64,000 nt of DNA from Apostichopus japonicus (taxonomy: Eukaryota; Echinodermata; Holothuroidea; Aspidochirotida; Stichopodidae). A program made the translations under genes and the position numbers. Within the stretch, counting starts at the first letter, position 1. Every line of letters starts with the position of its first letter. Location: assembly GCF_037975245.1 (NCBI RefSeq), contig NC_092569.1, positions 16,808,501 through 16,872,500 on the forward strand, read 5' to 3'. Positions 37,401 to 51,935 of this stretch are shown in pieces. The notes beneath the pieces were generated by a model. The model saw nothing but the letters and a program-made list of their open reading frames with translations, searched no databases and was not told the DNA's origin.

Positions 37401-40400
37401 GATTACACTTAAGACTGTTCTACCATACATACTGAATAATTTATCTTCTCAATAATTCCATTTTAAACAGAACTATCATAAATTCATGAGTACATTAAAT
37501 CGATTACTATAGTTTATCGAACATAAATTTGGTTTTAATTTTGTGAACGTACAAAATTCAATTTAGATTAAAGTGAGGTGGTAAACATACCATCCAGTTG
37601 CCGCCATCTACAGAATTGTTACAGAACACAGGGAACGGCTCAATATATCCGTCTGGTTGTATGAGGTAGACCCCGTCTGAAGATTCCCCGTCACATTGTT
37701 CAAAGGCTTCCTTACAATCTCGAGGGAAGTCAGGTTGTTGATAGAAAAAGTAAGAAGAACTTTCTGTTGGTATGATTTAAGAAAGGTAATAACATAAGAT
37801 AACATCGTAACGAATTTGAAACATAAGGTTACATATTTTAAAGTGAAGTTAGAGCAAGCGAGGGTAGATGTAAAGCCCAGAGAAAAGGGGAAAGATAAAT
37901 ATTTGTCTTATACTTTAAGACAATGAGGCAACGTCAGTAAATAATGACTTACATGTCAGTAAATCTACCATCTGAATATAACATCATTTGTAAAACCTAA
38001 CTTGCCAAGTTTTTAAGAACATGTATTATTTGTTTATGCTATTTGTAGCTATTCCATCATGTATTAGAATCGTGTTACAAACATGTTACGTCGACAATTA
38101 AATATGAAGAAACTTGAAATTGAAAGTACACAAGCTAACATTTTAATATACATTCTTAGTTGGAATGCATTGTTCTTTGGAAAAAACAACAACACTACAT
38201 ATTTAAACATACTAATGACTATCTTATATGTTAAGAGAGTGGACGTTTAATTCATTATTGCCTTAATGTGAAAGGAAGATTTGCCATATAAACAGCTCGT
38301 TCAGTTGTACTAATGATGCAAGGTTTCGAATCTTATTACTGTGATTTTATATTTTCGAGGAAACAAAGTCATAAAATAAAAGTTAAAAGAATATATTTAT
38401 GAGAGAACATGTTCAGACTTCATTTTGAAAGTGAAATTTCCATTAAGTGCTATATCAAATATTATGGAAAATCAAAAATATCTTTTTCATCAAATCTTTA
38501 TGAATTGATAGTTCCATAATTTTCTACTAATTATTGTACGTGCGCCTCCATATGAATTATGTAACGATCACTGCAGAATAGTTTCGAGTAAAGTTTTGGA
38601 AGTAAGCTTTGTTGATTGAATTTTCTGTACTCACCGGACATCTCCCTTCTTTCACGAACAGAGCCATGGTCCGAGATTGCCTGACCCTCCTATATTGATG
38701 AAATCCAAAGAGATCTTTATTGTTAAGATCAATTTCGTGTTTGTTGAGTCCAATTTCAAACGACATTCGAAGGACTCACTTAGAATTACAGATTGAATCC
38801 TTTCATGGAGGGAAAAATATACCTATGACCAGAACGTGTCGAATCGCATGAATATATCTACGTGATTTAAACACATTGGCATTTTCTATGACAAATAACG
38901 CATGTCGTGATAAGTAAAGTAATTCCTGTCTGTATGCAAATGGAATGATATCGAGCAACGGATCTGTTCAAAGTTTCTATCATTTTAACTGCAAATTAAT
39001 CAGTCTCTCTTCTTCCTTTTTTTAATTTTAAATTTCTATCTTTTTTATTGTATATCATTAATATTTAGATAAGAGTTACAGATGAAGGTAATTCAACAGT
39101 TAATTGAATAATTCTACCAATCTTGGAAAATTAACTAAAACAATATCAAACAACTGTGTTTCTAATTCGGAAGACCGAGTTTAAAAACATATTACATTGC
39201 GATACTGCAGAGAAATAAATCATATTTATGATTTATGATCCAAAATATAATAATTGTAACAACTTTAGTAAAACAAGAAGGCCTGGGTATTTTTTAAGCA
39301 AAATTTTAATACAAAGGAAAGCACGTGACGTGAAAATCAGAGAACTAGTTTATATACCGTACTAGATATCTGTTAAGTTATGTGCGTGTGTATTAAGCTA
39401 ACAAATACTATAAAATTTACGAAAAACTCATTCGAATACAACGGCAAAATGTTGTTAAGAGCAAGGAGATAAGTGACATTAGGCAATGGACTGAGAGTTC
39501 ATGAATGTTTATGCGCTGGTGACTGAAGGTTTATTAAAATTTTAGCACACACGATACCGCCAAAGTTTCCTGCAACATGAATCACATAATCACCTGGCCA
39601 TTTTTTAAAGCGACTTATTTAAACTGTTAAAATATATCAATTTAAAGTATATACAGCCCCAAATACCGGTTTACTGTTGCAGTATAATACCCTATTAGCT
39701 TTACCATACTTCGTAGTGTCTGAAACTACGAATATAATCTAACATGTAAATCTTCGCATTTGTATATAAAGTAATACATGCCCGAATTTTATTTAAATAA
39801 ACATTTATTCCCACTTTAGCTGAGTCTTCGAATACTCAGAACTAAAATTCAGAAACCAAAAACTCTTTGCTTATGAATTATAAAATAAAACTCTTCTTAG
39901 AGTTAGCTGTTTGTTAACCGAATTTATATGTTCTATTTTTATACTAAATTACCTGAAATTGCTAGGTTAGTCCATTTTTTTATGTTAAGACTTTCACTTT
40001 TTAATATTCGCCTTGTCCTTAAACATTCGATCTTTGCTCTCAATTTATCCCAACATTGAATTATCTGTAAATGTATAAAGTATTCGCCATAGGTTGCAAT
40101 CTGGTTTAGTGTTTTCCGTTTGATTTGTTTTATCATTATTATGTAATGCCAACATAGTAAACTCAGTTCTATTGCAACATCTGTCAGCGAAATAATTTAC
40201 GGCACATCACATAATATTATACACTCGCGGTAACTGCTCCCCAAATAAGCATTGCAAGATAACGTTGTTTCTTTATATAACCAGAAAATATTAAAACGAA
40301 GAAGAAGGAAAAGTGGTACTATTTGAATGACTAAATTCTATTTATTCAACTCGGTATCTGAGAATTATTGGAATTCTTACTTTAGATGTATCTTTAAACT

Positions 40401-41156
40401 GAAATTACAATGAAAGAGAAGCACAAAAACATTAAAGGAATAAAGAGAAGATTTTAAATTATTTTTTGGGGAAAAGTTGTTTGGCATAAACGTTGGAAAG
40501 TACTTATTTCTTAGTCGTCACGTGCTGCAAAGGTTAAATGATATTTTTCTACACTGACAAAGTATTCTGTCAATTTACTGTTTTGCTTTTTTTCTGTAGA
40601 CTGTATAATTAATACCGTGCTATACGGGAAGAACAATACATTTATATGTACTACAGTTTAGACCCAAATATAAATTGCATATAAGATTCACCACATATGC
40701 AGAATATTGTTAGACCTACTACATGTGGTTACATGTTCATTAAATCCTCCATGCTTTGAATTCTTTTAATGTTTATTTTATATTTTCTTTTCGAATCGAC
40801 GAAATAAATGAACGATGGTTTAAACGAGGTAGCCACTATATAAAATAAAACCTAAAGCCATCAAAATATGAATATTAAATAAAGAAAAATTTTCCACATT
40901 AAGGTAAAGTTAGTTCATATGTTCAATTTTGATAACATTTTGAAATAAGACATACGTTTTGTAACAGTTTTTCTTTGTAGCTGAAATATATAATAGTAAC
41001 AAATTGTTACAAGAGTAGTCAAAATTACAGATTAAGTTAATAAAATGAATGGAGTAAATTTGTTTTAAAGATACTTACTACTTGAAGTAATCTGGTCAGG
41101 CCTGATGAACAGATGAGAAACATCCAGAATTCAATATTGTACAACAAAAAATTCAT
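34421..41156 (-). CDS. Secreted fibrinogen-related domain protein, copy 2
   Basis: Exons in transcript order: 41079-41156, 38635-38689, 37591-37763, 36711-36981, 34421-34647, giving 804 nt and 267 residues. Residues 1-26 (MNFLLYNIEF...) form a hydrophobic signal-like segment; 27-58 is a short linker; 59-267 is a fibrinogen C-terminal domain. Seen: C61, C68, C92, C219 and C232; VFQRRMDGSVDF at 103-114; FWLGN at 132-136; DRDND at 208-212 (calcium-site region); WWFNAC at 227-232; VEMKIRP at 260-266. FReD proteins of this size (ficolin, tachylectin-5, invertebrate FREPs) are usually extracellular lectins in immunity or adhesion; that role here is inferred. The start is chosen because this exon and its GTAAGT donor survive in all three copies. 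No collagen or coiled-coil region is seen. Confidence 0.85.
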
Positions 41157-41239
41157 CTTGGAAATGATGAGTTGTCTGGTCGGATGACGGTCACAAAGTG
41201 AAATGAATCGTTGCAAACGAAACACTTTGACAAGCTAGA

Positions 41240-43073
41240 CTGACTAATATCAAATATGCAAAACTAGTATTGTTAGAAACTATAGATGACATTAATGTCC
41301 ATTTCGCACTGTATTTGTAAGTACTCTAATAGGCCCTTGTCTGTTATTGGATGTACCCGATATACCAATGAACGTACACTCTTACGATGGTTTACGTTAT
41401 TATGCTTTTCCGTAGAAGGATATGATGTCCTCCGTAAAGACAAGTTATTTATTGGCTTTGTTTCAACCTCTGAAGCAATGTCATGATTTGTCAACGTGTC
41501 ATAAGTCTAGTATACACTTATTGTAATGTTAATTGCACAAAGTAGAAACTTGATGTTATATGGGAAAATGCGTGTGTCAGTTTGTTAGGTGTAGTTGTTA
41601 AATACCAACGTCATACGCTTGGCTACTATTTAAGTGTTGTGAGGACATAGATTGTTAATTTGACGAAATGGTGGCTTTCATCTACCAAGGAAGAATTAGT
41701 GGAGCTGGGGATTTGGGGTTGGGTGGGGGGGGGGGGGCGAGGTGGATTAGTACCACCACTACACGATGAAACATGAAAAATACTGCTTCCCATTAATAGA
41801 AAGTTCAAACTATAGTTAGCACATTTATTAATCGCAAAGGAATTTGAAGTACCTGCTAAAAATGATAGCTAGTACTTCCGGAACTGTTGGGGTTATTATG
41901 CGGTTGCCTTCACATATACCAACTGATACTTCTAACTGTCCCTTGAAGCCCCACCCCCCCCCCCCACATGCCTATTTCAGCCCTCTTCTGTGTGGCGCCT
42001 ATTTGTCTAGTGTAACGTCCTATTTCGAAAGCTAAATTATTGATGTTCAATGTTGATATATTGGTTCCTTACAAAGATATTGATTCGCCAGCAAACAAAC
42101 ATTCGCTAGAGAGACATGTACAGCTACATAGGAAATGCATATGCAAAGGCCTCGAAGACGCATGACGATAACAAAATATCAAAAGAGAAGAACATGTTAA
42201 CCGTCCTCCTGTGTTCTTACTGTTTTTGCATCTTAAATCAATGACCTTTTACGTATTTTGAAGGTACAGACGTCAAAACAGTTCCCAGTGACTGGTTAAC
42301 ATGTTGCCATAGCAGTCGAATACATCCTGAACGCAAAATCAGAGAAGGACACCTCTTACCCCTCCCCCCACAAACACACACACACATCAGGACGCGACAT
42401 CCGCTGATGGATGGCCCCCAAGATCATCAAGCAACAAAGTTAAACTCATGGGGTATTTCTTTCTTTCTTTAGTTTATTTTTATTTTATGTTTTATCATTG
42501 TGCATATTATATAAACCGACAGAAACAGTTACATAGTAACGTTCATAACGCGAGTTATAACGTGCAACTTCAATTTAATGGTGAAATTATAAATGGTGGT
42601 CATAACGAATATCATATACTTGCAATACACATTATTGATCAATTAAAGCATAATTCTGTACCGTTTTATGTCTGTTTTCTCCCAGCAATGGCGTATCACA
42701 AATTAGTTACACTGTGTTTAGCTAATAGTTGTAATTCCTTCATTATAACGGATCATAATGTTTTTCCATATATAGAAGGAGGACGAATGTTGCCACCACT
42801 AATATTGCAAACTACATAGAGACAACACAGTCAAGACCGCGCTGATTAGTTTGAATTCCAAAATCCAAACAAACGATTCTGAAAATCAGTTTGAAGGCCG
42901 AGAAAATGAAGGAAATTTAAAGGAACGTTCCTTTCTTTACATGGTTAAAAGGAATATTTGACAATTGACGGTTTTAAACTCATGACTTTGTTTTTTTTTT
43001 TACTTGGGGGGGGGGTTGTAATTTTGCAAGTTACTGTGGTATCTTTTCCCATCTTGCTCCGTAATGTTGATTT
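41240..43073. other. Spacer between FReD copies 2 and 3
   Basis: Paralogous to 32.7-34.4 kb, with G runs at 41726-41737 and 43005-43014 and a CA-rich stretch near 42370. It contains ORFs up to 123 residues with no family resemblance, not conserved as ORFs in the paralogous spacer. No gene called. Confidence 0.6.
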
Positions 43074-46000
43074 CTACAGTGGACGTATCTTCATTTCTAT
43101 GTATTGGATGTTGTGATTACTATGATCATGGGGAAAACTATACCAGTAAGGGCCACGACTCCAAGGATAGTTCGGCATGGAATAATAACAGGCATTGAAC
43201 CACCATCCGTTATGATTATGACTTGCACAGTTATAAGTAGAATGACGGTCGTTATCTCGATCTGTAGTAGTGAAAAGCATTCCTCGATGAGAGCTCAAAT
43301 TATCGACTGCGAAAAAGAAAACGGAGAAAGAAAACTGGGACCAAAAACGTTAACTTAACTAACAATAACATACTCCTTTAGCATTGCATGCCGCGGCTTT
43401 GGTTCTTTGAAAACTAATGTTAACAAAACTGCCTAATAGGGTGTTAAACATAATAAATATTAAGGTACTGGTTTGGACGGCATGCGGTCTGACGTAAATG
43501 AAACCAAGTGTTCACTGATTTAGAAATTAATCTTTTACGGCGTTAGCATATCTGACTTTAAATTTTAATATTGCAGAGTTATAAATTATATCGCTCGGAG
43601 AGAAGGAATCTGAAAGAAATTGCCTTTTATGTCTGTTGGGATTATCCTCTGTTTGGCATTGAATAGGCCTACATCTAATATTATTCAAGTTTTCAGTTTA
43701 CTCTTGCACATGCTTGTAATAACGAATATCACTTCATATTATGTTCTTGATTTTTCATCAGAACATGGATCAATCAATTGATTTGATTGTAATACCTTTT
43801 TGCATAGGCTAACAACTGAAGAGGACATTTCCGGTCTGAGATATGCTTTAGGGGTGCCCAAGGTCAGTTGAATAACCGGGCCGACTTTTGTAATGTTCAA
43901 GGTTCTTAAGTGTACTATGAAAAATTAGAGCACATTTTTCCGGGCCCCCTTACTGCCCCTGTGCTGTATCCGCTTTGCCCTCCCTCGTCTGTCATCAAGG
44001 GTAACTGTATCTGGATATGTCTCATATTCGGATGACAAGAGAAGGACTCAAACAGTTCCTAATAATCGAAATAAAGGTATCATCGATTTTTTTTTAAAGT
44101 AGTTGCGTTTTGTTTCGGGAAAACGTTTAGTAAGAACTGTCATAATTCGAAAATACAAAGAGCGTTAATTTGTAACAAATAACAATACGAAAAAATGTCA
44201 CCACAATATAAGTGATCTGTGAAAGGTGCATTTCAACATAAAATATGGATGTAATACGCATGGAGAACTATATGATCATTCCCCGCCGCCGGTTGCGCCC
44301 CTTGGATTCGATACAAAGTTTCCCCGTAGGCAGCAAATCAAGCTCTAAGTATATGGTTTTCCAAGCAAATAGTTTGTATAATGGGGGGAGAGGAAGGTAC
44401 ATCCTCAGTAGTAGCCCATGTCTTCCCCGGCTGAATGCAAAGAATATGTCCCCTTCCCCTCCTCCTAATGAACCCTTTTCCCCCGGCTGAAGATCGAAAG
44501 TGGAAAAGGAAACACCACTGGTATCAATGAGATTTGTTCAATATTCAATAACTGATCTCTTATCGGTGGAAATGTGCAAATTTATCTAAATTCTTCTTAG
44601 TACTCACCTACGGTACTTGATGTAACGAAGTTTCCAAGAGCAACCATCTTGTATTTGGTACCTTCATCACTTACGCGGAAGAGATTGTACTTCGCAAAAT
44701 AAGATTCATCGCTTTTGGACACGAAGTCAATCCGAAGTTCGTAGTCCTTTTGATTGGTGATGTACGCTAGTTTCTCATTACCCAACCAGAATTCTCGATT
44801 GAGAAAACCAAAGCCTTCTTTGTAGTCGTTCCAGACTCTATCGAATTTAACACTGCCGTCCATTCGACGTTGAAAAACCTTTGAACCAAAACATAAGAAA
44901 AAGTTTAGAAAAAGGAAATTGTGTTTCGGTCTTTACATGTTTCACTTAAATGTAGATCAATGTAGGGTGACTACCATTGCTTATGTCATTTAAGAAATAT
45001 CTTCACAAAATACGTTGAATAAATTCATCTTAAACTTAATAATAAAGTAAAAGGAAATAGATGAAGTTGACAGATTCAAAGAAACAGTTCGCGAATAGAT
45101 TTTATTGTGCCTATATTAATGATAGTCTGTAGGTGCCGAAATATTTTTTTTTTCTCTTTTATGTTTGGTGTATTTACGAAGGAAATTATTTTACCGACCG
45201 ATAGAAAGAACACAATAGTTTAATTGAACTACTGGACCAGAAGCTAAAAAAAAAAATCATAAAAGAAAATCATAATTGAAATTGTATATATACATATACT
45301 TGGATTACACTTAAAGTGTTCTATCATACATACTAATTAATCGTGACAGCTCTTTCAATTAATCTTCTCAAAAAATTCCATTGTAAACAAAACTATCATA
45401 ATTAATGAGTACATTAAATCAATTACTATCATTTACCGAAGATAAATTCGGTTTTAATTTCGTGAACGTAAAAAAATACAATTTAGATTAAAGTGATGTG
45501 GTTAACATACCATCCAGTTGCCGCCATCTACAGAGTTGTTACAGTACACAGGGAAGGGCTCAAGATATCCGTCTGGTTGTATGAGGTAGACCCCGTCTGA
45601 CGATTCCCCGTCACATTGTTCAAAGACTTCCTTACAATCTCTCGGGTAGTCAGGTTGTTGATAGAAAAAGTAAGAAGAACTTTCTGTTGGTATGATGTTA
45701 CATATTTGAAAGTGAAGTTAGCGCAAGCGAGGGTGAATGAAAAGGGAGGCCCCCCCCCCAGCTCCCCGCCCAAGAGAAAAAGGGAACGATACATATTGTC
45801 TCATACTTTAAGACAATGAGGCAACGTTAGTAGATAATGACTTACATGTCAGTTAATCTACCAGCTGAATAAAACATCAATTGTAAAACCTAACTTGCCA
45901 ATTGTTAAAGAACATTCATTATTTTCTGATGCTATTTGTAACTATTCCACCATGTATTAGAATCGTGTTAAAAACATGTTACGTCGACAATTAAATATGA

Positions 46001-49000
46001 AGAAACTTGAAATTGAAAGTACACAAGCTAACATGTTAATATACATTCTTAGTTGGAATGCATTGTTCTTTGGGAAAAAAAAACAACACTACTTATTTAA
46101 ACATACTAATGACAATCTCATATGTTAAGAGAGTGGACGTTAAATTCATTATTGCCTTAATGTGAAAGGAAGATTTGCCATATAAACAGTGCGTTAAATT
46201 GTACTAATGATGCAAGGTTTCGAATCTTATTACTGTGTTTTTATATTTTCGAGGACACAAAGTCATAAAATAAAAGTTAAGAGAATATATTTATGAGAAA
46301 ACATGTTCCGGACTGCATTTTGAAAGTGAAATTTCCATTTAGTGCTCGATCAAAGTATTATGGAAGATCAAAAATATCTTGTTCATCAAATCTTTATGAA
46401 TTGATTGTTCCGTAATTTCTACTAATTATTGTCTAGTAGTTGACCTCAACGTGCGCCTCCATATGAATTTTGTAACTATATTGATCACTGCAGAATAGTT
46501 TCGAGTAAAGTTTTGGAAGTAAACTTTGTTGATTGAATGTTCTGTACTCACCAGTCGTCTCTCTTCTGCCACGAACAGAGCCTTGGTCCGAAATTGCCTG
46601 ACCCTCCTATATTGATGAAATCCAAAGAGATCTTTATTGTTAAGATCCATTTCGTTTTAGTTGAGTCCAATGTCAAACGACATTCGAAGGACTTACTTAG
46701 AATTACAGATTAAATCCTTTCACGGAGGGAGAAATATACCTATGACCAGAACGCGTCGAATCGCATGAATATATCTACGTGAATTAAACCCATTAGCATT
46801 TTCTATGAAAAATATCGTCTGTCGTGATAATTACGGTAATTCCTCTCTGTATGCAAATGGAATGATATCGAACAACGAATCTGTTAAACGTTTCTATCAT
46901 GTTCACTGCAAATTAATCAGTGTCTCTTCTTCCTTTTTTTGATTTTAAATTTCTCTCTATATTATTGTATATCATTAATGTTTAGATAAGAGTAAAAGGT
47001 AAATCAACAGTTAATTTAATAATTCTACCAATCTTCGAAAATTAAGTTAAACAAATATCAAACAACTGTGTTTCTAATTTGGAAGACCGAGTTTAAACAC
47101 ATATTATATTGCGATACTGCAGAGGAATAAATCATATTTTCTGATTTATTATTCCTAATATAATAATTGTAACAACTTTAGGAAAACAAGAAGGCCTAGG
47201 TATATTTTAAGCAAAATAATAATAATAAGTAAAGCGCGTGACGTGTAAATCAGAGAACTAGTTCATATACCGTACTAGATATCTGTTAATTTATGTGCGT
47301 GTGTATTAAGCTAACAAATACAATAAAATTGATGTTAAATGTTGTTAAGAGCAAGGAGATTAGTGACATTAGGCACTGAACTGAAAGTTCACGAATGTGT
47401 ATTAGCTGGTGACCCAAGATTTATTAAAATCTTAGCACACACGATACCGCCAAAGTTTCCTGCAACATGAACCACATCATAAACAAGCTACTTTTAAAGT
47501 AACTTAATTAAATTGTTAAAATATATCCATTTAAAGTATATACAGCTCCAAAATTGCGGTTTACTGTTGCAGTGGAATACCCTATCGTAGTGGCTGAAAC
47601 TACGAATATCATCTAGCGTGTAAATCTTCACTTTTGTATATAAAGTAATACACGCCAGACAGTCATTTAATAAACATTTTCCTACTTTAGCTGAGTTTTC
47701 GAATATTTAAAACTAAATTCAGAAACCAAAAACTCTTTGCTGTAATGAATTATAAAAAAAAAAACTCTTCTTTTAGTTAGCTGTTTGTAAACCGAACTCA
47801 TATGTTCTACTTTCATACTAAATTAACTGAAATTGCTGGGTTAGCCCATTTTTATTTTAACACTTTAACTTGTTAATATTCGCCTGGTCCCTATACATTT
47901 GATCTTTGCTCTCAATTTACCCCAACATTAAATTCTCTGTAAATGTAGAAAATATTCGCCGTTGGTTGCAACACGATAAAGTGTTTTCCGTTTGATTTGT
48001 TTTGTCATTATTAAGTTATACGAACATAGCATAGTTCTATTGCAACATATGTCAGCGAAATAATTTTACCGGCACATCACATAATATTACTAAGTAGCGG
48101 TAACTTCTCCCCAAATAAGCATTGCGAGAGAACGTTGTTTCTTTACGTAACAAGAAAACTATTAAAAAGAAGAAAAAGGAATATTGGTACTATTTGAATG
48201 ACTAAATTCTATTTATTCAAACTCGGTATCTAAGAATAATTGGAATTCATACTTTAGATGTATCTTTAAACTGAAATCTCAATGAAAGAGAATTACAAAA
48301 ATATTAAAACGTTAAAGGAATAAAGAGAAGATTTTAAATTATTTTTCGGGGAACATTTGTTTGGCACATACGTTGGAAAGTATTTATTTCTTAGTCGTCA
48401 CGTGTTGTATAGATAAAATTATATTTTTCTACACTGAAAAAATATTCCGTAAATATACTGTTTTATCTTTATCTGTAGATTGTATAATTAATACAGTGCT
48501 ATACGGGAAGAACAATACATTTATAAGTACTACAGTTTAGACCAATATTATAATTGCATATAAGATTCACCACATATGCAAAATATTGTTAGAACTCCAT
48601 GTGGTTCATGCTTCTTTTAATGTTTATTTTATATTTTCTTTTCAAATCGACGAAGTAAATGAAGGATGTTTAAACGAGGCAGCCACTATGTAAAATAAAA
48701 CCTAAAGCCATCAAAATATGAATATAAAATGAATACAAAATATGAAATATGAATGAAATATGAAATATGAAAACAAAATATGAATACAAAATATGAATAC
48801 AAAATATGAATATAAAATGTACAGTTTTCACATTGGGGTAAAGTTACTTAATATGTTCAATTTTGATAATATTTTGAAGTAAGACATACGTTTTGTAACA
48901 GTTTTTCTTTGTAGCTGAAATATATAATTGTAACACATTGTTACAAAAGGAGTCAAAATTAAAGAATAATTTAATAAGATGATGGATTAAAATTGTCATG

Positions 49001-49091
49001 TAAAGATACTTACGACTTGAAGTAATCTGGTCAGGCCTGATGAACAGATAAGAAACATCCAGAATTCCATATTGTACAATAAAAACTTCAT
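43074..49091 (-). CDS. Secreted fibrinogen-related domain protein, copy 3
   Basis: Exons in transcript order: 49014-49091, 46552-46606, 45511-45683, 44608-44878, 43074-43306, giving 810 nt and 269 residues. Same architecture as copy 2: signal-like start MKFLLYNMEF, linker, FReD. Differences: D113 to K (SVKFDRVW), D187 to V, Y198 to S in the LSSHRGM segment, P203 to L, and a two-residue insertion (FPHDHSNHN for FPGGNHN) in the C-terminal loop near the usual FReD ligand pocket, so binding may differ. All five cysteines, DRDND and WWFNAC are kept. Splice sites and phases match copy 2. The 3' flank lacks the AATAAA seen in copy 2. Gene call is firm; function is inferred from the family. Confidence 0.83.
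48715..48815. repeat. Short AT-rich tandem repeat (AAAATATGAATAC)n
   Basis: Several imperfect 13-bp units present only in unit 3, in the first intron of FReD copy 3. They expand an AAAATATGAATAT sequence found once in units 1 and 2. Confidence 0.75.
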
Positions 49092-50553
49092 CTTGGATAT
49101 GATGAGTTGTCTGGTCGGATGACGGTCACAAAGTGAAATGAATCGTTGCAAACGAATCCCTTTGACAAGCTCGACTGACTAATGTCGAACTTATAGCGAT
49201 AGAAACTATAGACGACATTAATGTCCATTTCGCACTGCATTTGTAAGGACTCTAATAGGCCCTTGTCTGTTATTGGTTGTACCCGATAGACCAACTAACA
49301 TAAACTCTTACGATGGTTTACGATATTATGCTTTTCCGTCGTAGGATATGATGTCCGCCCTAAAGACAAGTTATTTGTTGGCTTTGTTTCAACTTCTGAA
49401 GCAATGCCATGATTTCTAAACGTGTCATAAGCCTAGTACACTTATTGTAAATTTAATTGTATCAAGGTGGAAACTTGATGTTAGGCTATATGGGAAATGC
49501 GCACGTCACTTTGTTAGGTGTAATTGCTAAATACCAAACGTCAGACGCTTGGCTGTAATTTAGGTGTTGTGAGGGCATATATTGTCAATTTGACGAAATT
49601 ATGGCATCCATAAACCAAAAGATGTATGCTGACTTTCATCTACCAAGGATGAAAGAGGGGATCCGGGGGAGGAGATGAGTACGACCATCACACGATGAAA
49701 CATGACGCCGGAAGCTATACAGTTTTCTAACCTGATATTATCTGTAACTGTGTGACGTAAAAATAAATGCTGTTTTATCCATATGTGGGTGTAAGACCAC
49801 TGTTTAGCCAACACACACTATCTCTCCCATCCCCCGTACGTACCCATCTGTCTAACCCAGGCTGCAGATACAGTGAAGTTAGAGTATTGAAAACGTTATG
49901 CTGAGTGAGTAAAACGAAACTCATTCTATACAACCCTCGTCTTCCATTAATGACATACAAATTGAAGTCATTCATTTGGAACAAGCTGTTTTATGCTGTA
50001 TTACCTTATGTTTAAATATATTTTGCAATTCCAATTCTCGTAAAACCTCTGATCAAGCAAAAACCTGACCAATTTATAAATTGTGACTGTAAGAGAGTGT
50101 GTTTCTTCTTGGCCAATGAGAAAGTGCCTCATCTTTATTCATTAGGTAAGGTCATGCCTTCTGCCGTTTGATCATTCCTTCAGGTGGCATTAAGAGATCA
50201 AAGGGTCATTAGCATTCTTGATCTACGTAGGTTCAGTTGTATGACCAGAGTTCTACTGTATACTTTACATGTTACTTATACCACGGTGTGGCAACCTGTA
50301 CTACCCATACTGATACTGTGTGACCTTTAACTGTCAACAAATTTGCGTTAGGAGTAAAAGATACCAAAGAGGTATGTTTTAACTATTGTGGTTTATGGAG
50401 TTTTAAATGTAAATGTGTAACGGTAGAAATTATTTGAGTTGTGTCTTTGAGATTTGCGTTGCATTTTCTAGTCTTTTTGTGATACTTTGTATGTTTTGTA
50501 CTGCTTGCCAATTATTGATTATTTTGTGATATACTTTGTACGTTAATTGAGAA

Positions 50554-50693
<140 letters not shown>

Positions 50694-51589
50694 AGTTTTC
50701 ACGGATGCAATAGATGTAAATATCCAGTCAAAGCCTTCGTGTCTTCCTTGTTATATGTCTCTACACAAGCGGTTACAGTGACTGTTGTCAGCTACAAATA
50801 TTAAAATCAAATAAAAGTAACTGCTGAGTGCAAAAAAAACCCCCAAAAACCAAAAAAAAACCCAAGAATAACAAAAAACAAGAACGCAGAAAACAAAGAC
50901 TGGTAGAGATAGATAACTAGTCTTAAATGACAATCATTATATTTAAATATCCATATGAAAAATTTATCCATCAAAGTCCATAGACTCTGTTTTGTCAAGA
51001 TGAAACATGACTGGAAGAAAAGATACCAATGGAATGCATAATTTGAAATATATCAAGTATTTACAATAGTACATGATTCCTTGTTAACTTACATAAAACA
51101 ATCTTTAACATAATTTTTTAATATTATACAGATTATATATATTTTTTTTTTATATTACAAACTCTTTATCCATATCATGAAATATCAAGGCACATTTCTC
51201 TTTAGCTCAGAAAAGTACTGTTAAAATCCAGCAACTTCAATTTTGGTATATTTAACTAATTAAAATTTGTTTTATTCGTATTTACATGTTAAATATTTGT
51301 GTGTAGAAACTTCTTGGACAGAGGTGTGTTAAAACGTGACCTGAGAATATAATCACATTTTCGGAACAAAAGGAAAGGTATGTAAAAGTCAGATACATTA
51401 AAATACAACTTTCTCTTGAAAATACTTCCCTGCCCACTTACTGGGTTTTATCGCATGAACGAGGGCGGGAGGGGGGGTGGGGTGATTCCTTGTTACACAG
51501 TATGCAAGGTACTGTGTCTCCTGACTGCCCTCCCTCCCCCGCCCCCAGCAAATAGTTGGTAATGTACTGTAGTATGCGAACAACATCAA

Positions 51590-51935
51590 CTAATAGCTGG
51601 ACAGCTCAGTAGGCAGAGACCTGCACTTGGTAACCCAGTGGGCATTGGTTTGAATACCGTTCTAGTCAAAAATTTCTCCCATTAAAATATCCCAGTCAGT
51701 TTAAGTTTATCATTAACTTATATTATAAATATAATTACTATTATTATTATTACGCCGTTATTTATATAGCGCATAATCCACAAGTTCTATGCACTTTACA
51801 ATTAACCCTGGTCATTGGTAACTTGGTCACACCTACACACCAAAGTGTGCACAATTCAAACAATCTCTCCTGGGGCACAACAGTGCACCACAGCCACGTG
51901 TCCCCTGGGGGACTTCCCATATATGTTTCAGTATA
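51590..51935 (+). mobile_element. tRNA-derived SINE plus dispersed repeat
   Basis: A box-A-like segment (AGCTCAGTAGGCAGAG) and a box-B-like segment (GGTTTGAATACC, about 51648-51659) sit about 45 bp apart, as in tRNA-derived SINEs. An (ATT)n run near 51737-51752 follows, then GTTATTTATATAGCGCATAA and a segment shared with 22960-23085. The two parts may be one composite element. Confidence 0.55.

Larger units (their letters stand above)
25740..49706. repeat. Threefold tandem segmental duplication carrying FReD genes
   Basis: Three colinear units run about 25.74-33.8, 33.8-42.4 and 42.4-49.7 kb. Offsets between equivalent points are 8,079 bp (stop codons of copies 1 and 2), 8,653 bp (copies 2 and 3), 8,524 bp (starts of copies 1 and 2) and 7,935 bp (copies 2 and 3). 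Exons and introns are all alignable by eye, with indels mostly in homopolymers. Landmarks repeated in each unit include GACGAATGTTGCCA (26132, 34114, 42782) and GAGGTAGACCCCGTCTGA. Confidence 0.9.

Noticed and set aside
42448-42819. 123-residue + strand ORF between FReD copies
   Set aside because: Not conserved as an ORF in the paralogous spacer (about 33.88-34.1 kb), and no recognisable motif.
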